This document shows, piece by piece, positions 35,384 to 46,313 of a DNA stretch of 64,000 bases. The position numbers and the translations under genes were made by a program. The DNA lies in NCBI RefSeq assembly GCF_017309955.1, contig NZ_CP021248.1:620001-684000 (forward strand), given 5' to 3'. The DNA is from Novosphingobium sp. KA1 (GTDB taxonomy: Bacteria > Pseudomonadota > Alphaproteobacteria > Sphingomonadales > Sphingomonadaceae). Numbering within the stretch: position 1 is the first letter of the stretch; the number at the start of each line of letters is the position of its first letter. The notes under the pieces were generated by a model. That model was given only the letters and a program-made list of their open reading frames with translations. It made no database searches and was not told the origin of the DNA.

Positions 35384-36484
35384 GTGGCCAAGTCGCCGGT
35401 GGCCGAGTCTCCGCCCCGAAAGATCATCCACGTCGATATGGATGCCTTCTTTGCGTCTGTCGAACAGCGCGACGATCCCTCGCTGCGCGGCAAGCCGGTC
35501 GCCGTCGGTTATCCGGCCGCGCGCGGCGTGGTGGCGGCCGCCAGCTACGAGGCCCGCACGTTCGGCGTCCGTTCGGCGCTGCCTTCTGTCACTGCGAAGC
35601 GGCGGTGCCCCGACCTCATTTTCGTGTCGCCGCGCTTCGAGGTCTACAAGGAGGTATCGCGGCAAATCCACGCGATCTTCGCCGATTATACCGATCTTAT
35701 TCAGCCGCTGTCGCTCGACGAAGCCTATCTCGATGTGACGGCCAACAGGCGCGGGATTGCCACCGCCTGGCTGACTGCCAAGGAAATCCGCGCACGGATT
35801 CTTGAGGAGACGGGGCTCACAGCCTCCGCCGGGATTTCCTATAACAAGTTCCTGGCCAAGCTCGCGTCTGACCAACGCAAGCCCAATGGCCAATTTGCCG
35901 TCACCCCCGACATGGGCGCTGCATGGGCCCAGAGCCTGCCGGTGAAGCGGTTCTACGGGGTGGTGCCGGTCACCGCGCGTAAAATGGAAGCGCTCGGGAT
36001 CGAGACCGGCGCCGATCTGCGCGCCAAGACGCTCGACTTTCTCCAGAAGCATTTCGGCGGCTCGGCCGAATGGTATTACCAGATCGCGCGCGGTACCGAC
36101 GAGCGGCCTGTCAATCCGGACCGTGAGCGCAAGTCCTCGGGCACCGAGACAACCTTCGACCGCGAACTTCTGGCAAACGACGAGATCGAGGCAGGTGTGC
36201 TGGGTCAGGCCGACGACGTATGGACCTGGTACGAACGAGCACAGTCCTTCGGCCGGGCCGTGACCGTGAAGGTCAAATACGCCGACTTTCAGCAGGTCAC
36301 GCGCAGCAAAACCTTCCCTACTGCCGTGTGCAGTCATGCCCAGCTGCGCGAGGCAAGCCTCGCGCTGGTCCGCCTTGTGCTGCCGACCGAGAAAGGCGTG
36401 CGCCTTGTCGGCGATAGCGTATCGGGCTTCGAGCAGCAGGAAGTGCGCGTCGCTCTGCCACTGTTTGCGGATAGGCTTGCCTGA
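35384..36484 (+). CDS. dinB: DNA polymerase IV (Y-family)
   Basis: Protein of 366 residues starting at a GTG (35384). Y-family motifs are complete: IIHVDMDAFFASVEQRDDP with the metal-binding Asp, YEARTFGVRSALPS, and the second acidic pair in PLSLDEAYLDVT. The GISYNKFLAKLASDQRKPNG block and the little-finger domain follow. The C-terminal beta-clamp-binding motif is not obvious in the ending LPLFADRLA, although QQEVRVALPLF may serve. It bypasses lesions in an error-prone way and is usually SOS-regulated; no LexA box was recognised upstream. 27 bp downstream of the quinone-reductase stump. Confidence 0.92.
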   Translation: MAKSPVAESPPRKIIHVDMDAFFASVEQRDDPSLRGKPVAVGYPAARGVVAAASYEARTFGVRSALPSVTAKRRCPDLIFVSPRFEVYKEVSRQIHAIFADYTDLIQPLSLDEAYLDVTANRRGIATAWLTAKEIRARILEETGLTASAGISYNKFLAKLASDQRKPNGQFAVTPDMGAAWAQSLPVKRFYGVVPVTARKMEALGIETGADLRAKTLDFLQKHFGGSAEWYYQIARGTDERPVNPDRERKSSGTETTFDRELLANDEIEAGVLGQADDVWTWYERAQSFGRAVTVKVKYADFQQVTRSKTFPTAVCSHAQLREASLALVRLVLPTEKGVRLVGDSVSGFEQQEVRVALPLFADRLA

Positions 36485-36633
36485 GAGGCACAATGCAGCA
36501 GGATGTGCGAAGCACCAGATCGCCGCTGTGACCAGCGCGATTCTCGCAAGCGCGATGACGATGCGGGCCGACAGCGGTAGCCGAGCTGAGGCTCCCGGCG
36601 ACAGTCACGCCGCGCATGGAAAGGCCGCGCACG

Positions 36634-37017
36634 ATGTTTGACCTGGAATTCCATTTCGACGATCGGCCGGGCGCCTTGGCGGCTCTGGGCGAAGCGATGG
36701 GCCGCGCCGGGGTGCCTTTCGAGGGCGGCGGCGTCTTCCCTTGCAATGGCAAGGCGATTGCGCACTTCCTGTTCCGCGATGGTGAGGCCGCGAGGCAAGC
36801 CGCTGCCGCTGCGGGGATCCCAACCGTTGCCGTGCAGCGACCGCTTATTCGGAAGCTCAAGCAAGGAACGCCGGGGCAACTGGGCGCGATTTCACGTGCA
36901 TTGGCTGATGCCGGCGTGAATATCCTGGTGCAATATTCCGACTATCAGAACAGGCTTATCTTGGTCTGCGACGATATCGACATGGCGGACGAGGCCACGA
37001 GGAACTGGGCGCTCTAG
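36634..37017 (+). CDS. ACT-domain protein
   Basis: Protein of 127 residues from the ATG at 36634 (18 bp earlier is another ATG). Two ACT-like halves are visible: FDLEFHFDDRPGALAALGEA for the first and TPGQLGAISRALADAGVNIL, VQYSDYQNRLILVCDD for the second. Stand-alone double ACT proteins bind small ligands, often amino acids, and regulate a partner; none is obvious here. The gene is intact, with no clear ribosome-binding site. Confidence 0.7.
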   Translation: MFDLEFHFDDRPGALAALGEAMGRAGVPFEGGGVFPCNGKAIAHFLFRDGEAARQAAAAAGIPTVAVQRPLIRKLKQGTPGQLGAISRALADAGVNILVQYSDYQNRLILVCDDIDMADEATRNWAL

Positions 37018-37086
37018 CTTTTGCAGAGCGCTGAAGCGCTGGTCATCCATGATTGAAGCAGGGCGCCAGGGTGTTATCTTGCAGAG

Positions 37087-37392
37087 GTGAGAGATGCGGA
37101 TGCCGAGCGCCAGAAACTTGTCGCCGCCTCGGCGCGGGTCGCCTCGCGCGACCGATGCGCGCTTGGGGAGGTCTATGAGATGACCTCGGCGAAGCTTTTC
37201 GGCATTTGCCTTCGTATCTCCGCCGATCGGGATGCGGCGCAGGACATTTTGCAGGACGTGTATATCAAGGTGTGGAGCCGCGCCGGCAGGTTCGATTTCG
37301 GGAGAGCACGCCCGATGCACAATGCCACGGTCGCATCGGCGTCGGGCGTGCTCGCGGGAATGGCCGCGCACCAAGCCTTGGTCAGGTCGTAA
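37087..37392 (+). pseudogene. Chimera: ECF sigma factor start fused to TrxR-like gene end
   Basis: The first 74 residues are region 2 of an ECF sigma factor (YEMTSAKLFGICLRISADRD, AAQDILQDVYIKVWSRAGRF, DFGRA). At about 37309 the frame runs without break into RPMHNATVASASGVLAGMAA, HQALVRS, which is the C-terminal tail of the thioredoxin-reductase-like protein at 27501-28394. Sigma region 4 is missing, so it cannot bind a -35 element. The junction lies at a short shared CCGAT-like sequence. The start is a GTG at 37087. Confidence 0.8.
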
Positions 37393-37530
37393 TCACGCGA
37401 AACCTCTGACAGCTCCTGACAGCTCCGCGGCTGTCGGAGGCTTCTGTGGCTAGTTGAGGCAAGAATTTTTCGGTGATCAATCACTGAATGACTTGGAAAT
37501 CTCTGAAAGCAGGCGGTCGGCTTTTTGGGA
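37309..37530 (+). repeat. Diverged duplicate of the TrxR-like gene end and terminator
   Basis: This stretch matches 28310-28530 at high but imperfect identity: the last 26 codons, stop, hairpin remnant (ACCTCTGACAGC...GCTGTCGGAGGC) and about 90 bp beyond including GAAAGCAGGCGGTCGGCTTT. The hairpin has been disturbed by a small internal duplication of CTGACAGCTC. It shows that a second reductase locus once existed or was copied here. Confidence 0.7.
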
Positions 37531-37631
37531 TCATCGAGAGGGCTTCGGGAAGACCGGATTGGGCGCCTTGCAGGCTGGTCGCTTCAGCGACATGAACCGC
37601 ACCGAGATTGCCGGAGGCCAGTTTTCTTAAA

Positions 37632-37847
37632 TTAGGCAGCCAGTGGGACGTCGTCCAGCATAGCGTAGTAGCGTTGCTCGGCTTCGACGGGCGGAATGTT
37701 TCCGATGGGCTCGAGAAGGCGCCTATTGTTGAACCAGTCGACCCATTCCAGCGTGGCATATTCGACGGCTTCGAACGAGCGCCAAGGCCCTCGACGGTGG
37801 ATTACTTCGGCTTTGTAGAGACCGTTGATCGTTTCGGCCAAAGCGTT
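37632..37847 (-). pseudogene. IS3 orfB, C-terminal piece
   Basis: Encodes NALAETINGLYKAEVIHRRG, PWRSFEAVEYATLEWVDWFN, NRRLLEPIGNIPPVEAEQRY, the end of the IS3 OrfB integrase domain including the catalytic Glu region. It is cut at 37847 by the IS110 element. The preceding codons resume at 39133 on the far side of that element. Confidence 0.85.
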
Positions 37848-37863
37848 GATGCTCCTATGTTGG

Positions 37864-38931
37864 TCAAGAGCCTTTCGCGGCTGCTGGGAGCGGCTTTTCA
37901 GTGCAAAGGTGTTGGTAGATTTCGCGAGCGATGTAGCGCTTGAGGCACCGCCGGATTTCGCGAGGTGACTTGCCTTCGGCGGTTCGGCGCTGGATATATT
38001 CGCGGGTCGGCGGATGGTGGCGCATGCGAACCAAGGCGACGCGGTACAGAGCCGCATTCGCCCGCCGGTTGCCACCGCGGTTGAGCCGGTGACGGTTGGT
38101 CTTGCCACTTGATGCCGGCACGGGGCACACGCCGCATAGCTTGGCGAACGCGGCCTCGGATCGGATCCGCTGAGGATTGTCGCCCAAGACAATGAGCATG
38201 TCGGCGATGGTACCGGTCGACACGCCAGGCGCATCCATCAATGCCGGTGCGTGGGCACGCACCAACTGCTCGAGGACGGCTTCGTGCTCTTTGATCTCGG
38301 CATCCAGCATCAGCCATCGGTTCGCCAATGCGCGTAGCGCCATCTTCGCCGATGCAGTGGTGGATAGCAGTGCCCCCGGGCGCAGCGCTGCGATCGCGTG
38401 GATAAGCGTCATCTTGCCGGTCATGCTGATGAACCGCTCGCGCAACGCCTGGGGCGCGTTCACCAGCATTGTCTTGAGCGTGACCATGGCTTGTGTTCGC
38501 GCTTTGAGCGCGGTGTCGCGGGCGATCTTGAGGTGACGGATCATTTCGACGGTGCCATCACCGAGCTTGGGCTCACCGCCAGCGTCACCCGCAAGCACGG
38601 CCCTTGCAGCAGACTCGGCATCCACGGTATCGGTCTTGCCATATCGACGCCGGAGCTGCCGGTTGATCCGGCCGACCTCAATGACGCGCCAACCCTTCGC
38701 AGCCAACGCACGTGCGAGGCCGGCACCGTATGAGCCAGTTCCTTCGATACCGAACGCGTGCACGGTTCCGTGCTCGGTTGCCCAAGCTGCTACCTGGCGA
38801 TAGCCCTTGCTGGTTACCGGGAACGATGCTGTGGCAAGCCGCGCGCCCAATCCGTTGATCGCGACCGCGACGTGAACGTCTTTATGGGTGTCGATGCCGA
38901 TGACGACGGCGTCTGGTGTGATATCATGCAT
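37864..38931 (-). CDS. IS110-family transposase (DEDD recombinase)
   Basis: Protein of 355 residues with an N-terminal RuvC-like DEDD domain (VVIGIDTHKDVHVAVAINGL, FGIEGTGSYGAGLARALAAK, GKTDTVDAESAARAVLAG) and a C-terminal transposase_20 domain (LMDAPGVSTGTIADMLIVLG, SSGKTNRHRLNRGGNRRANA) holding the conserved Ser. Complete and probably active. Translation runs toward lower coordinates, leaving the non-coding guide-RNA end at 38932-39132 upstream. Confidence 0.92.
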   Translation of the reverse strand: MHDITPDAVVIGIDTHKDVHVAVAINGLGARLATASFPVTSKGYRQVAAWATEHGTVHAFGIEGTGSYGAGLARALAAKGWRVIEVGRINRQLRRRYGKTDTVDAESAARAVLAGDAGGEPKLGDGTVEMIRHLKIARDTALKARTQAMVTLKTMLVNAPQALRERFISMTGKMTLIHAIAALRPGALLSTTASAKMALRALANRWLMLDAEIKEHEAVLEQLVRAHAPALMDAPGVSTGTIADMLIVLGDNPQRIRSEAAFAKLCGVCPVPASSGKTNRHRLNRGGNRRANAALYRVALVRMRHHPPTREYIQRRTAEGKSPREIRRCLKRYIAREIYQHLCTEKPLPAAAKGS

Positions 38932-39132
38932 ATTGGTCCTCCAGGCGGGTGGAACCCGAAGGCCCTTCGCGAGCGGACAGGACTGTGACGGGACGGCACT
39001 CCCTCAGGCTCCTATCAAGTCACGTTTCGCGACGCCCCGGGTGCAGCCTGGAGGGCCGACAGATCAACGCCATGACACGTGGTCAGTCGTAAGCACGGGT
39101 CAGACCTTCCAGACTGCACGCATCTTCTCACA
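38932..39132 (-). ncRNA. Candidate IS110 bridge (guide) RNA region
   Basis: Non-coding 5' end of the IS110 element. In IS110-group elements this end is transcribed into a bridge RNA whose loops pair with target and donor DNA. The call rests on position and family knowledge. I did not fold it or identify the guide loops; the expected target is the IS3 orfB sequence around GACAGCTACGAC/AACGCTTTGG. Confidence 0.45.
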
Positions 39133-39213
39133 GTCGTAGCTGTCGCCGACGCTGCCGACGGATGGCTCGATGCCGGCTTCAGCGAGACGTTCGGTGTACT
39201 TGATTGACACGTA
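39133..39213 (-). pseudogene. IS3 orfB, middle piece between nested elements
   Basis: Reads QYVSIKYTERLAEAGIEPSV, GSVGDSYD on the minus strand, the segment of the DDE domain after the second Asp (HSDRGSQ). It is bounded by the IS110 element on one side and the IS30 element on the other, with the TTG duplication at 39214-39216. Confidence 0.85.
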
Positions 39214-39216
39214 TTG

Positions 39217-41608
<2,392 letters not shown>

Positions 41609-41741
41609 CGTAGACCCTATTCTCTCAGGAGTTAGGGCCTCCGGCAATCTCGGTGCGGTTCAACAGACAAATTTCTGCCCTGGCAGCTGACGCGATTTCC
41701 GGATTGTCAGGAAGGCGCTTTTAGGACTTGCTGAAGTATGA

Positions 41742-43088
41742 TTAGGCAGACGTCGGCTCGAAGAACTCAATTCTGTTCCGGCCGTTCTGCTTGGCCTTGT
41801 AGAGTGCTTCGTCGGCAGATTTGATCAGGTATTTCTGATCGGGATGGCCTGTATGGCAGGCAATTCCTATCGATGCGGAAACCTGCAAGGTCTGGCCATT
41901 CTCGATTTCCAGATCGCGGCGTTCCAGGTCGGCACGAATTCGCTCCGCAATATCATAGGCCTGATCGCGGCCGGTTTCGACCAGAACCACCAGGAATTCC
42001 TCGCCGCCATATCGGAATACGAAATCTGATGACCGGACGTTTTCGATAATGGCCTGCGCGACCTGCCTGAGAACGCTGTCGCCAATGGGATGGCCGAAGC
42101 GGTCGTTGATGCTTTTGAAGTGGTCGACGTCGATCATGATGACCGAAAGCGAACTGCGATTTTCATTGGCAAAGGCAATCTCACGGCCGAGAATGACCGG
42201 CAGAAAACGCCTGTTCAGCGCCCGCGTCAAAGGATCCCGGCCATTTTCCATCGCCCCCAGGGTCTGGAAAAGCTCTCCCAGCAAATAGGATATTTCATCG
42301 ACGGCGGCTTGCAGCGAACCGAGCGCGTCGGCCGGACCGGTCGTGCTTTCGATATCCGGAAGCAGTTGGTTGTCGATTTTCTCGACCGCCGCGACCAGAT
42401 CGCTGAAAGTCGCAGAGGCCTCGAACATGAACTGTGCGCGGTGCCGGATCCAGAGGCCGAACGGCGACGCCGACAGTCGCAGCAGGTCGGTGCTGCCGCG
42501 CAGAAGCGCAAACAGGGTGTTCTGGCACCACTCCATCAAGCTTGCGCGCTGACTTTCCTTTTCCACCGCGACGTCCTGGTCGAGGGAAAAGAGCCGATAG
42601 GCCTCATCGAGGCGCGCCCGCGCTGTCACTCCTTTCACATAGGCCTGGCTCATGATCGTGATCGCCAGATCCATCCGTTCATGCAGGGTTTGCAGGGTGT
42701 CGAACGCGGCTGCTGCAGGGAGTGCCTCTCGCAGCAGCCGGGCCAGCTCGCATTTGATGAGCAGGGCGCCCTTCATCACGAGATGGACCGGAACCTTGAT
42801 GCGCGCGTGGACTTCGCCGATCGTTTTCTGGCTGTCTTGGAGCTGCGTGGATTGCCGGATGTCGACAGGGCCCAGAAGACCCGTCAACCAGTTCCGCAAC
42901 GATAGAGTGAGCCGGTTTTCGACGACGGCATTACTGAGGAACTGCTTGGCTTCTGTATCCTGCAGCAAAGTGTCGTAGAACAGCGCGACGAGTGCATCCG
43001 CGTGTTCCTCGACGATGGCGCGCACTTCGGGCGGGATATGGCCGCCGACCGGTGAGAGAACGCCGTTCGTATCCTGATCCATGCTCAT
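41742..43088 (-). CDS. dosC: Globin-coupled diguanylate cyclase
   Basis: Protein of 448 residues. Residues 1-160 form a sensor globin: EEHADALVALFYDTLLQDTE, then GEVHARIKVPVHLVMKGALL with the probable haem-ligating proximal His. A helical middle region follows and then a GGDEF domain (from about 285): DPLTRALNRRFLPVILGREI, IMIDVDHFKSINDRFGHPIG, and an active-site FRYGGEEFLVVL. The product-inhibition I-site RSSD lies five residues before GGEEF. It should make cyclic di-GMP in response to oxygen or another haem ligand. Stand-alone gene, 80 bp from the IS nest. Symbol by family resemblance only. Confidence 0.88.
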   Translation of the reverse strand: MSMDQDTNGVLSPVGGHIPPEVRAIVEEHADALVALFYDTLLQDTEAKQFLSNAVVENRLTLSLRNWLTGLLGPVDIRQSTQLQDSQKTIGEVHARIKVPVHLVMKGALLIKCELARLLREALPAAAAFDTLQTLHERMDLAITIMSQAYVKGVTARARLDEAYRLFSLDQDVAVEKESQRASLMEWCQNTLFALLRGSTDLLRLSASPFGLWIRHRAQFMFEASATFSDLVAAVEKIDNQLLPDIESTTGPADALGSLQAAVDEISYLLGELFQTLGAMENGRDPLTRALNRRFLPVILGREIAFANENRSSLSVIMIDVDHFKSINDRFGHPIGDSVLRQVAQAIIENVRSSDFVFRYGGEEFLVVLVETGRDQAYDIAERIRADLERRDLEIENGQTLQVSASIGIACHTGHPDQKYLIKSADEALYKAKQNGRNRIEFFEPTSA

Positions 43089-43261
43089 CGCCGTACAATC
43101 CTTCTGCCTGAGCCCGTTAGCTTCAGGTGAAGGAAATCTCCAGTGCGTTGTCCGGCAGGGTCAGGGCGATGATCCGAGGATATCATCCGTACGCAAGGCG
43201 GCACACATGCAGTAGTATGCAGGTATTGGATCGGCCGATCGATTGCCTGTCGCAGGAAAGC

Positions 43262-43714
43262 TCACCGCATGAGATCGTCCGCGAAACGCCTCAAGAGCAC
43301 GCGCAGCTGATCGAGGTCGGCTTCGGTCCAATTCGCCAGGATGCGATTTGCCAGCCTTTCCCGCGCTGCATTCAGTAACGCGATCATCTCGCCGCCTTTT
43401 TCGTTGACGGAGGCCTCTCGCACGCGTTTGTCGGATGCCGAGGCGCGCCGCTCGATGAGGCCCAGATCCTCCAGCTTCGTCATCTGGCGGCTCACCGTCG
43501 TGTGATCGCGGCCGGTGCGATCCGCCAGTTCGACAACGCCGATTGGCCCATAACGACCGATGCGCGCGAGAAGCGGGAAGAGTGCGCGGTCCAGCGGAAT
43601 GCCCGCTTCTTCGATCAGCCGGTCATCGCGGCGAGGGCGGTTGATCTCATCGACCACGTCGATGAGCGCTGTGTGAAGTTCGCGCAGGATTTCGGAATTA
43701 TGTGCATTACTCAC
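43262..43714 (-). CDS. MarR-family regulator
   Basis: Protein of 150 residues with a GTG start at 43714. Winged HTH: IGRYGPIGVVELADRTGRDH, TTVSRQMTKLEDLGLIERRA, SDKRVREASVNEKG. Divergent from the flavin monooxygenase across 59 bp with palindromic sites, so it very likely represses that gene and itself until a phenolic or other aromatic ligand binds (inference from family practice). Confidence 0.88.
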   Translation of the reverse strand: MSNAHNSEILRELHTALIDVVDEINRPRRDDRLIEEAGIPLDRALFPLLARIGRYGPIGVVELADRTGRDHTTVSRQMTKLEDLGLIERRASASDKRVREASVNEKGGEMIALLNAARERLANRILANWTEADLDQLRVLLRRFADDLMR

Positions 43715-43744
43715 GTTTTGTTGCCCGACTGCGAATGGAAATAT

Positions 43745-43761
43745 ATGTGCGTATTACACAT
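43745..43761. promoter_or_regulatory. MarR-type operator
   Basis: ATGTG-CGTATTA-CACAT is an inverted repeat midway between the divergent MarR gene and the monooxygenase gene. A related half, ATGTGCATTACTCACG, reads on the other strand over the regulator's first codons (43700-43715). This fits a repressor covering both promoters. Confidence 0.6.
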
Positions 43762-43773
43762 TGATTCGCGGAG

Positions 43774-45306
43774 ATGCCAGTGCCATTCGATACGGAAATC
43801 CTGATCAGCGGCGCCGGAGCGGCTGGTCTTGCTCTGGCCATCGACCTCGCCCGGCGCGGGGTAGACTTCATCCTGATCGAGCAGAACACCCAGCCATTCG
43901 AAGGGTCGCGGGGCAAGGGGATCCAGCCTCGAACGATGGAAGTGTTCGAGGATTTCGGCGTGGCCGATCGCCTGGCCGCTGCAGGCGGTCCCTATCCGCC
44001 CTTGCGGGTCTATCATGCGGACGGCACGATCGAGGAAGGCTCGCTAACCGAGGCCGGAGCGATCCCCACACCCGCGGAACCCTATGCAGGACCGCTGCTA
44101 GTCGCGCAGTTCCGTACCGAAGCCGTGCTGCGGGAGCGTCTTGCTGAATTCGGCTACCAACCGCGCTTCGGGATGCGGCTCAAGGGATTCGAGCAGGATG
44201 GCGAAGGCGTATCCGCCCGTGTTGAGGATGCGACTGGTGAGCGTAGGATCCGGGCGCGCTACCTGATCGGTACGGACGGCGGTCGCAGCTTCGTGCGGCA
44301 TGCGCTCGACATCGGCATCCCGGGTGAGACACTGGGCGTGCGCGCGCTTGTCGCCGACGTAGAGCTTGAGGGACTGGATCGGCTTGCCTGGCATCGTTTC
44401 CAGGGTGGCAGCAGCGCCACGCAGTTGCTGGTCTGTCCGCTTGTGGGCACCGATTTGTTTCAGCTTCAGGGGCCGGTTCCGCTCGAAGGCGATGTTGATC
44501 TGACGCCTGAAGCGCTGACGACGCTAGTCTGCGAGCGGAGCGGCCGCAAGGACATCGTCATCAGGTCGGTGTCATGGTCTTCGGTTTACGCGATGAATGC
44601 ACGACTGGCCGACAGTTATCGGGTGGGCCGGGTTTTCCTTGCAGGCGATGCGGCGCATATCCATCCTCCGACCGGCGGGCAGGGTCTCAATACGAGCGTT
44701 CAGGATGCCTACAATCTTGCCTGGAAGCTGGCTGCCGTGCTTGCGGGTGCGCCGGGCACCCTGCTCGATACCTATGAGGAGGAACGCAGGCCTATCGCCG
44801 CTGACATGCTCGGTCTGGCAACACGCCTGCTCGGCGAGGCCACGAGTGGGCAGATGCGTCGCAGCCGCGAGGTGCGGCAACTCGACCTTGGCTATCCCCG
44901 GTCTTCTTTGTCGCTGGCTGACCAGGGCGGCCCCGCCCGTGTTTTAGCCCATGTTGTGGCCGGCGATCGTGCCCCGGACGCGCCGTGTCTTGGGCGAGCC
45001 GGACAGCCCACACGGCTGTTCACACTGTGTCAGGGGCCGCATTGGACGCTGCTGGGTAATGACGATGGGCATCGGCCAAGGCCCCGCAAGGATTTGCGGC
45101 TGATCGTCGTCGGTAAGGGCGGTGACGTCATCGACGATGGCGGCCACATCGATGCGGCTTACGGTCTCGAAGCCGGGGCATGGGCCCTGATCCGGCCGGA
45201 TGGCTACATTGCCGGTATTTTTGCAGCTGAAAATTTGGATCAGACGCTTTCGGCCTATCTGGACGGCGTTCAGCCAAAGCTCGGCGGCGTGGGGGACCCA
45301 AGATGA
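43774..45306 (+). CDS. FAD-dependent aromatic monooxygenase (PheA/TfdB/MhpA type)
   Basis: Protein of 510 residues: FAD ADP-binding motif ILISGAGAAGLALAIDLARR, the GKGIQPRTMEVFEDFGVADR segment, the DG motif YLIGTDGGRSFVRHALDI, and the second FAD motif VGRVFLAGDAAHIHPPTGGQ, GLNTSVQDAYNLAWKLA. The C-terminal 140 residues form a thioredoxin-like domain as in phenol hydroxylases. It hydroxylates a phenolic or polyketide-like substrate with NAD(P)H and O2; the substrate cannot be told. Followed 40 bp later by an FMN reductase-like gene and controlled by the divergent MarR gene. Confidence 0.9.
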   Translation: MPVPFDTEILISGAGAAGLALAIDLARRGVDFILIEQNTQPFEGSRGKGIQPRTMEVFEDFGVADRLAAAGGPYPPLRVYHADGTIEEGSLTEAGAIPTPAEPYAGPLLVAQFRTEAVLRERLAEFGYQPRFGMRLKGFEQDGEGVSARVEDATGERRIRARYLIGTDGGRSFVRHALDIGIPGETLGVRALVADVELEGLDRLAWHRFQGGSSATQLLVCPLVGTDLFQLQGPVPLEGDVDLTPEALTTLVCERSGRKDIVIRSVSWSSVYAMNARLADSYRVGRVFLAGDAAHIHPPTGGQGLNTSVQDAYNLAWKLAAVLAGAPGTLLDTYEEERRPIAADMLGLATRLLGEATSGQMRRSREVRQLDLGYPRSSLSLADQGGPARVLAHVVAGDRAPDAPCLGRAGQPTRLFTLCQGPHWTLLGNDDGHRPRPRKDLRLIVVGKGGDVIDDGGHIDAAYGLEAGAWALIRPDGYIAGIFAAENLDQTLSAYLDGVQPKLGGVGDPR

Positions 45307-45346
45307 ACGCAGGCATTCCTTCCGGTTCGCCATCAGGAGTTCGGTC

Positions 45347-45910
45347 ATGACACATATCGCCATTATCATCGGCAGCACCCGGAACCAGCGTATTGGTCAC
45401 AAGATCGCACAATGGATTGGCGAGATTGGAGCCGGTATTGTCCCCGGCTCGGTTGACCTCGTCGATCTGCGCGATTGGCCGCTGCCGATGGACGATGAGC
45501 CCGGTATCCCCGCCATGGGACAATACAGCCAGCCGCACACGCTGGCATGGAGCCGGAAAGTCGCGCGTTACGGCGCCTTTGTCTTCGTGACGCCGCAATA
45601 CAACTGGGGCTATCCCGCGCCGCTCAAGAACGCGCTCGACCATCTCTACCGCGAATGGACGGGCAAGCCGGCCATGATCGTCACTTATGGCGGGCACGGT
45701 GGCGGCAAATGCGGCGCCCAGCTGCGGCAGGTACTCGAGGGGCTGAAGATGCGTTCGGTGGAAACGGTACCCGGCCTGAGCCTGCCGCGGGAGAGGATCG
45801 AGGCCAACGACGGACAGATTGTCCCGGCTGCCCAGTTCGCGGATGCCGCTGGTGATGTTGTGCGGGCCTGGAAGGAATTGGCCGAACTCGTCACTTCGCC
45901 GCGGGCGTGA
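45347..45910 (+). CDS. NADPH-dependent FMN reductase
   Basis: Flavodoxin-like protein of 187 residues: MTHIAIIIGSTRNQRIGHKI (FMN phosphate loop), VFVTPQYNWGYPAPLKNALD, HLYREWTGKPAMIVTYGGHG. It resembles ArsH/YieF-type NAD(P)H:quinone or FMN reductases. It probably forms an operon with the FAD monooxygenase 40 bp upstream and could reduce quinone products of that enzyme (inference). Confidence 0.9.
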   Translation: MTHIAIIIGSTRNQRIGHKIAQWIGEIGAGIVPGSVDLVDLRDWPLPMDDEPGIPAMGQYSQPHTLAWSRKVARYGAFVFVTPQYNWGYPAPLKNALDHLYREWTGKPAMIVTYGGHGGGKCGAQLRQVLEGLKMRSVETVPGLSLPRERIEANDGQIVPAAQFADAAGDVVRAWKELAELVTSPRA

Positions 45911-46051
45911 GCATGATGCGTTTATGCCGCCTCGCATCACATCGCGTGAAGCGCAGGATCGGTGGTTTCCAGCACCTCCGGAGATCTCGATGGTAGCTTT
46001 CACATCAAGGCTTCTGGGCCCGGTTTTGCCCCTTCGAGAATTGACTAAGCG

Positions 46052-46290
46052 GTGTGGGTTTTCGAGGCGCCATCGGGCCGCGCACAGGGGGCCGGCGGCG
46101 GACTATGTGCGGTTCCGGCCCGCAACGCAGTACCGCTCCCCGCGACGGCCTCCTTAGAGACCGGCGCATCGCTTGGCATTGCCGTCATGACATTTCGCGG
46201 ACGGGGATCTGCGCGGCAGGAAAGTGCTGGTCCATGGCGGTGCAGGGTGGCAGGGGAAGTGTTGAAAGTGGCCCACAGGAGCAGCGATGG
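46052..46290 (+). pseudogene. Relic of NADPH:quinone oxidoreductase
   Basis: Translations in different plus frames give pieces of an MDR quinone reductase: WVFEAPSGRAQG, AVPARNAVPLPATASLETGA, SLGIAVMT in one frame, and GDLRGRKVLVHGGAGWQGK (the NADPH-binding AxxGxxG-like loop) in another near 46203-46260. At least two frameshifts and missing ends make it clearly dead. The remaining 45911-46051 holds nothing recognised. Confidence 0.65.
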
Positions 46291-46313
46291 CGAGGGCTAC
46301 GCTTCTGAATTTG

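Larger units (their letters stand above)
37848..39132 (-). mobile_element. IS110-family element inside IS3 orfB
   Basis: Its borders are defined by where the IS3 orfB reading resumes: GDSYD ends at 39133 and NALAETIN starts at 37847. The inserted 1285 bp have no terminal inverted repeats and no target duplication, as is usual for IS110. The 200 bp upstream of the transposase (38932-39132) are non-coding and correspond to the end that encodes the guide (bridge) RNA in IS110-group elements. Confidence 0.85.
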
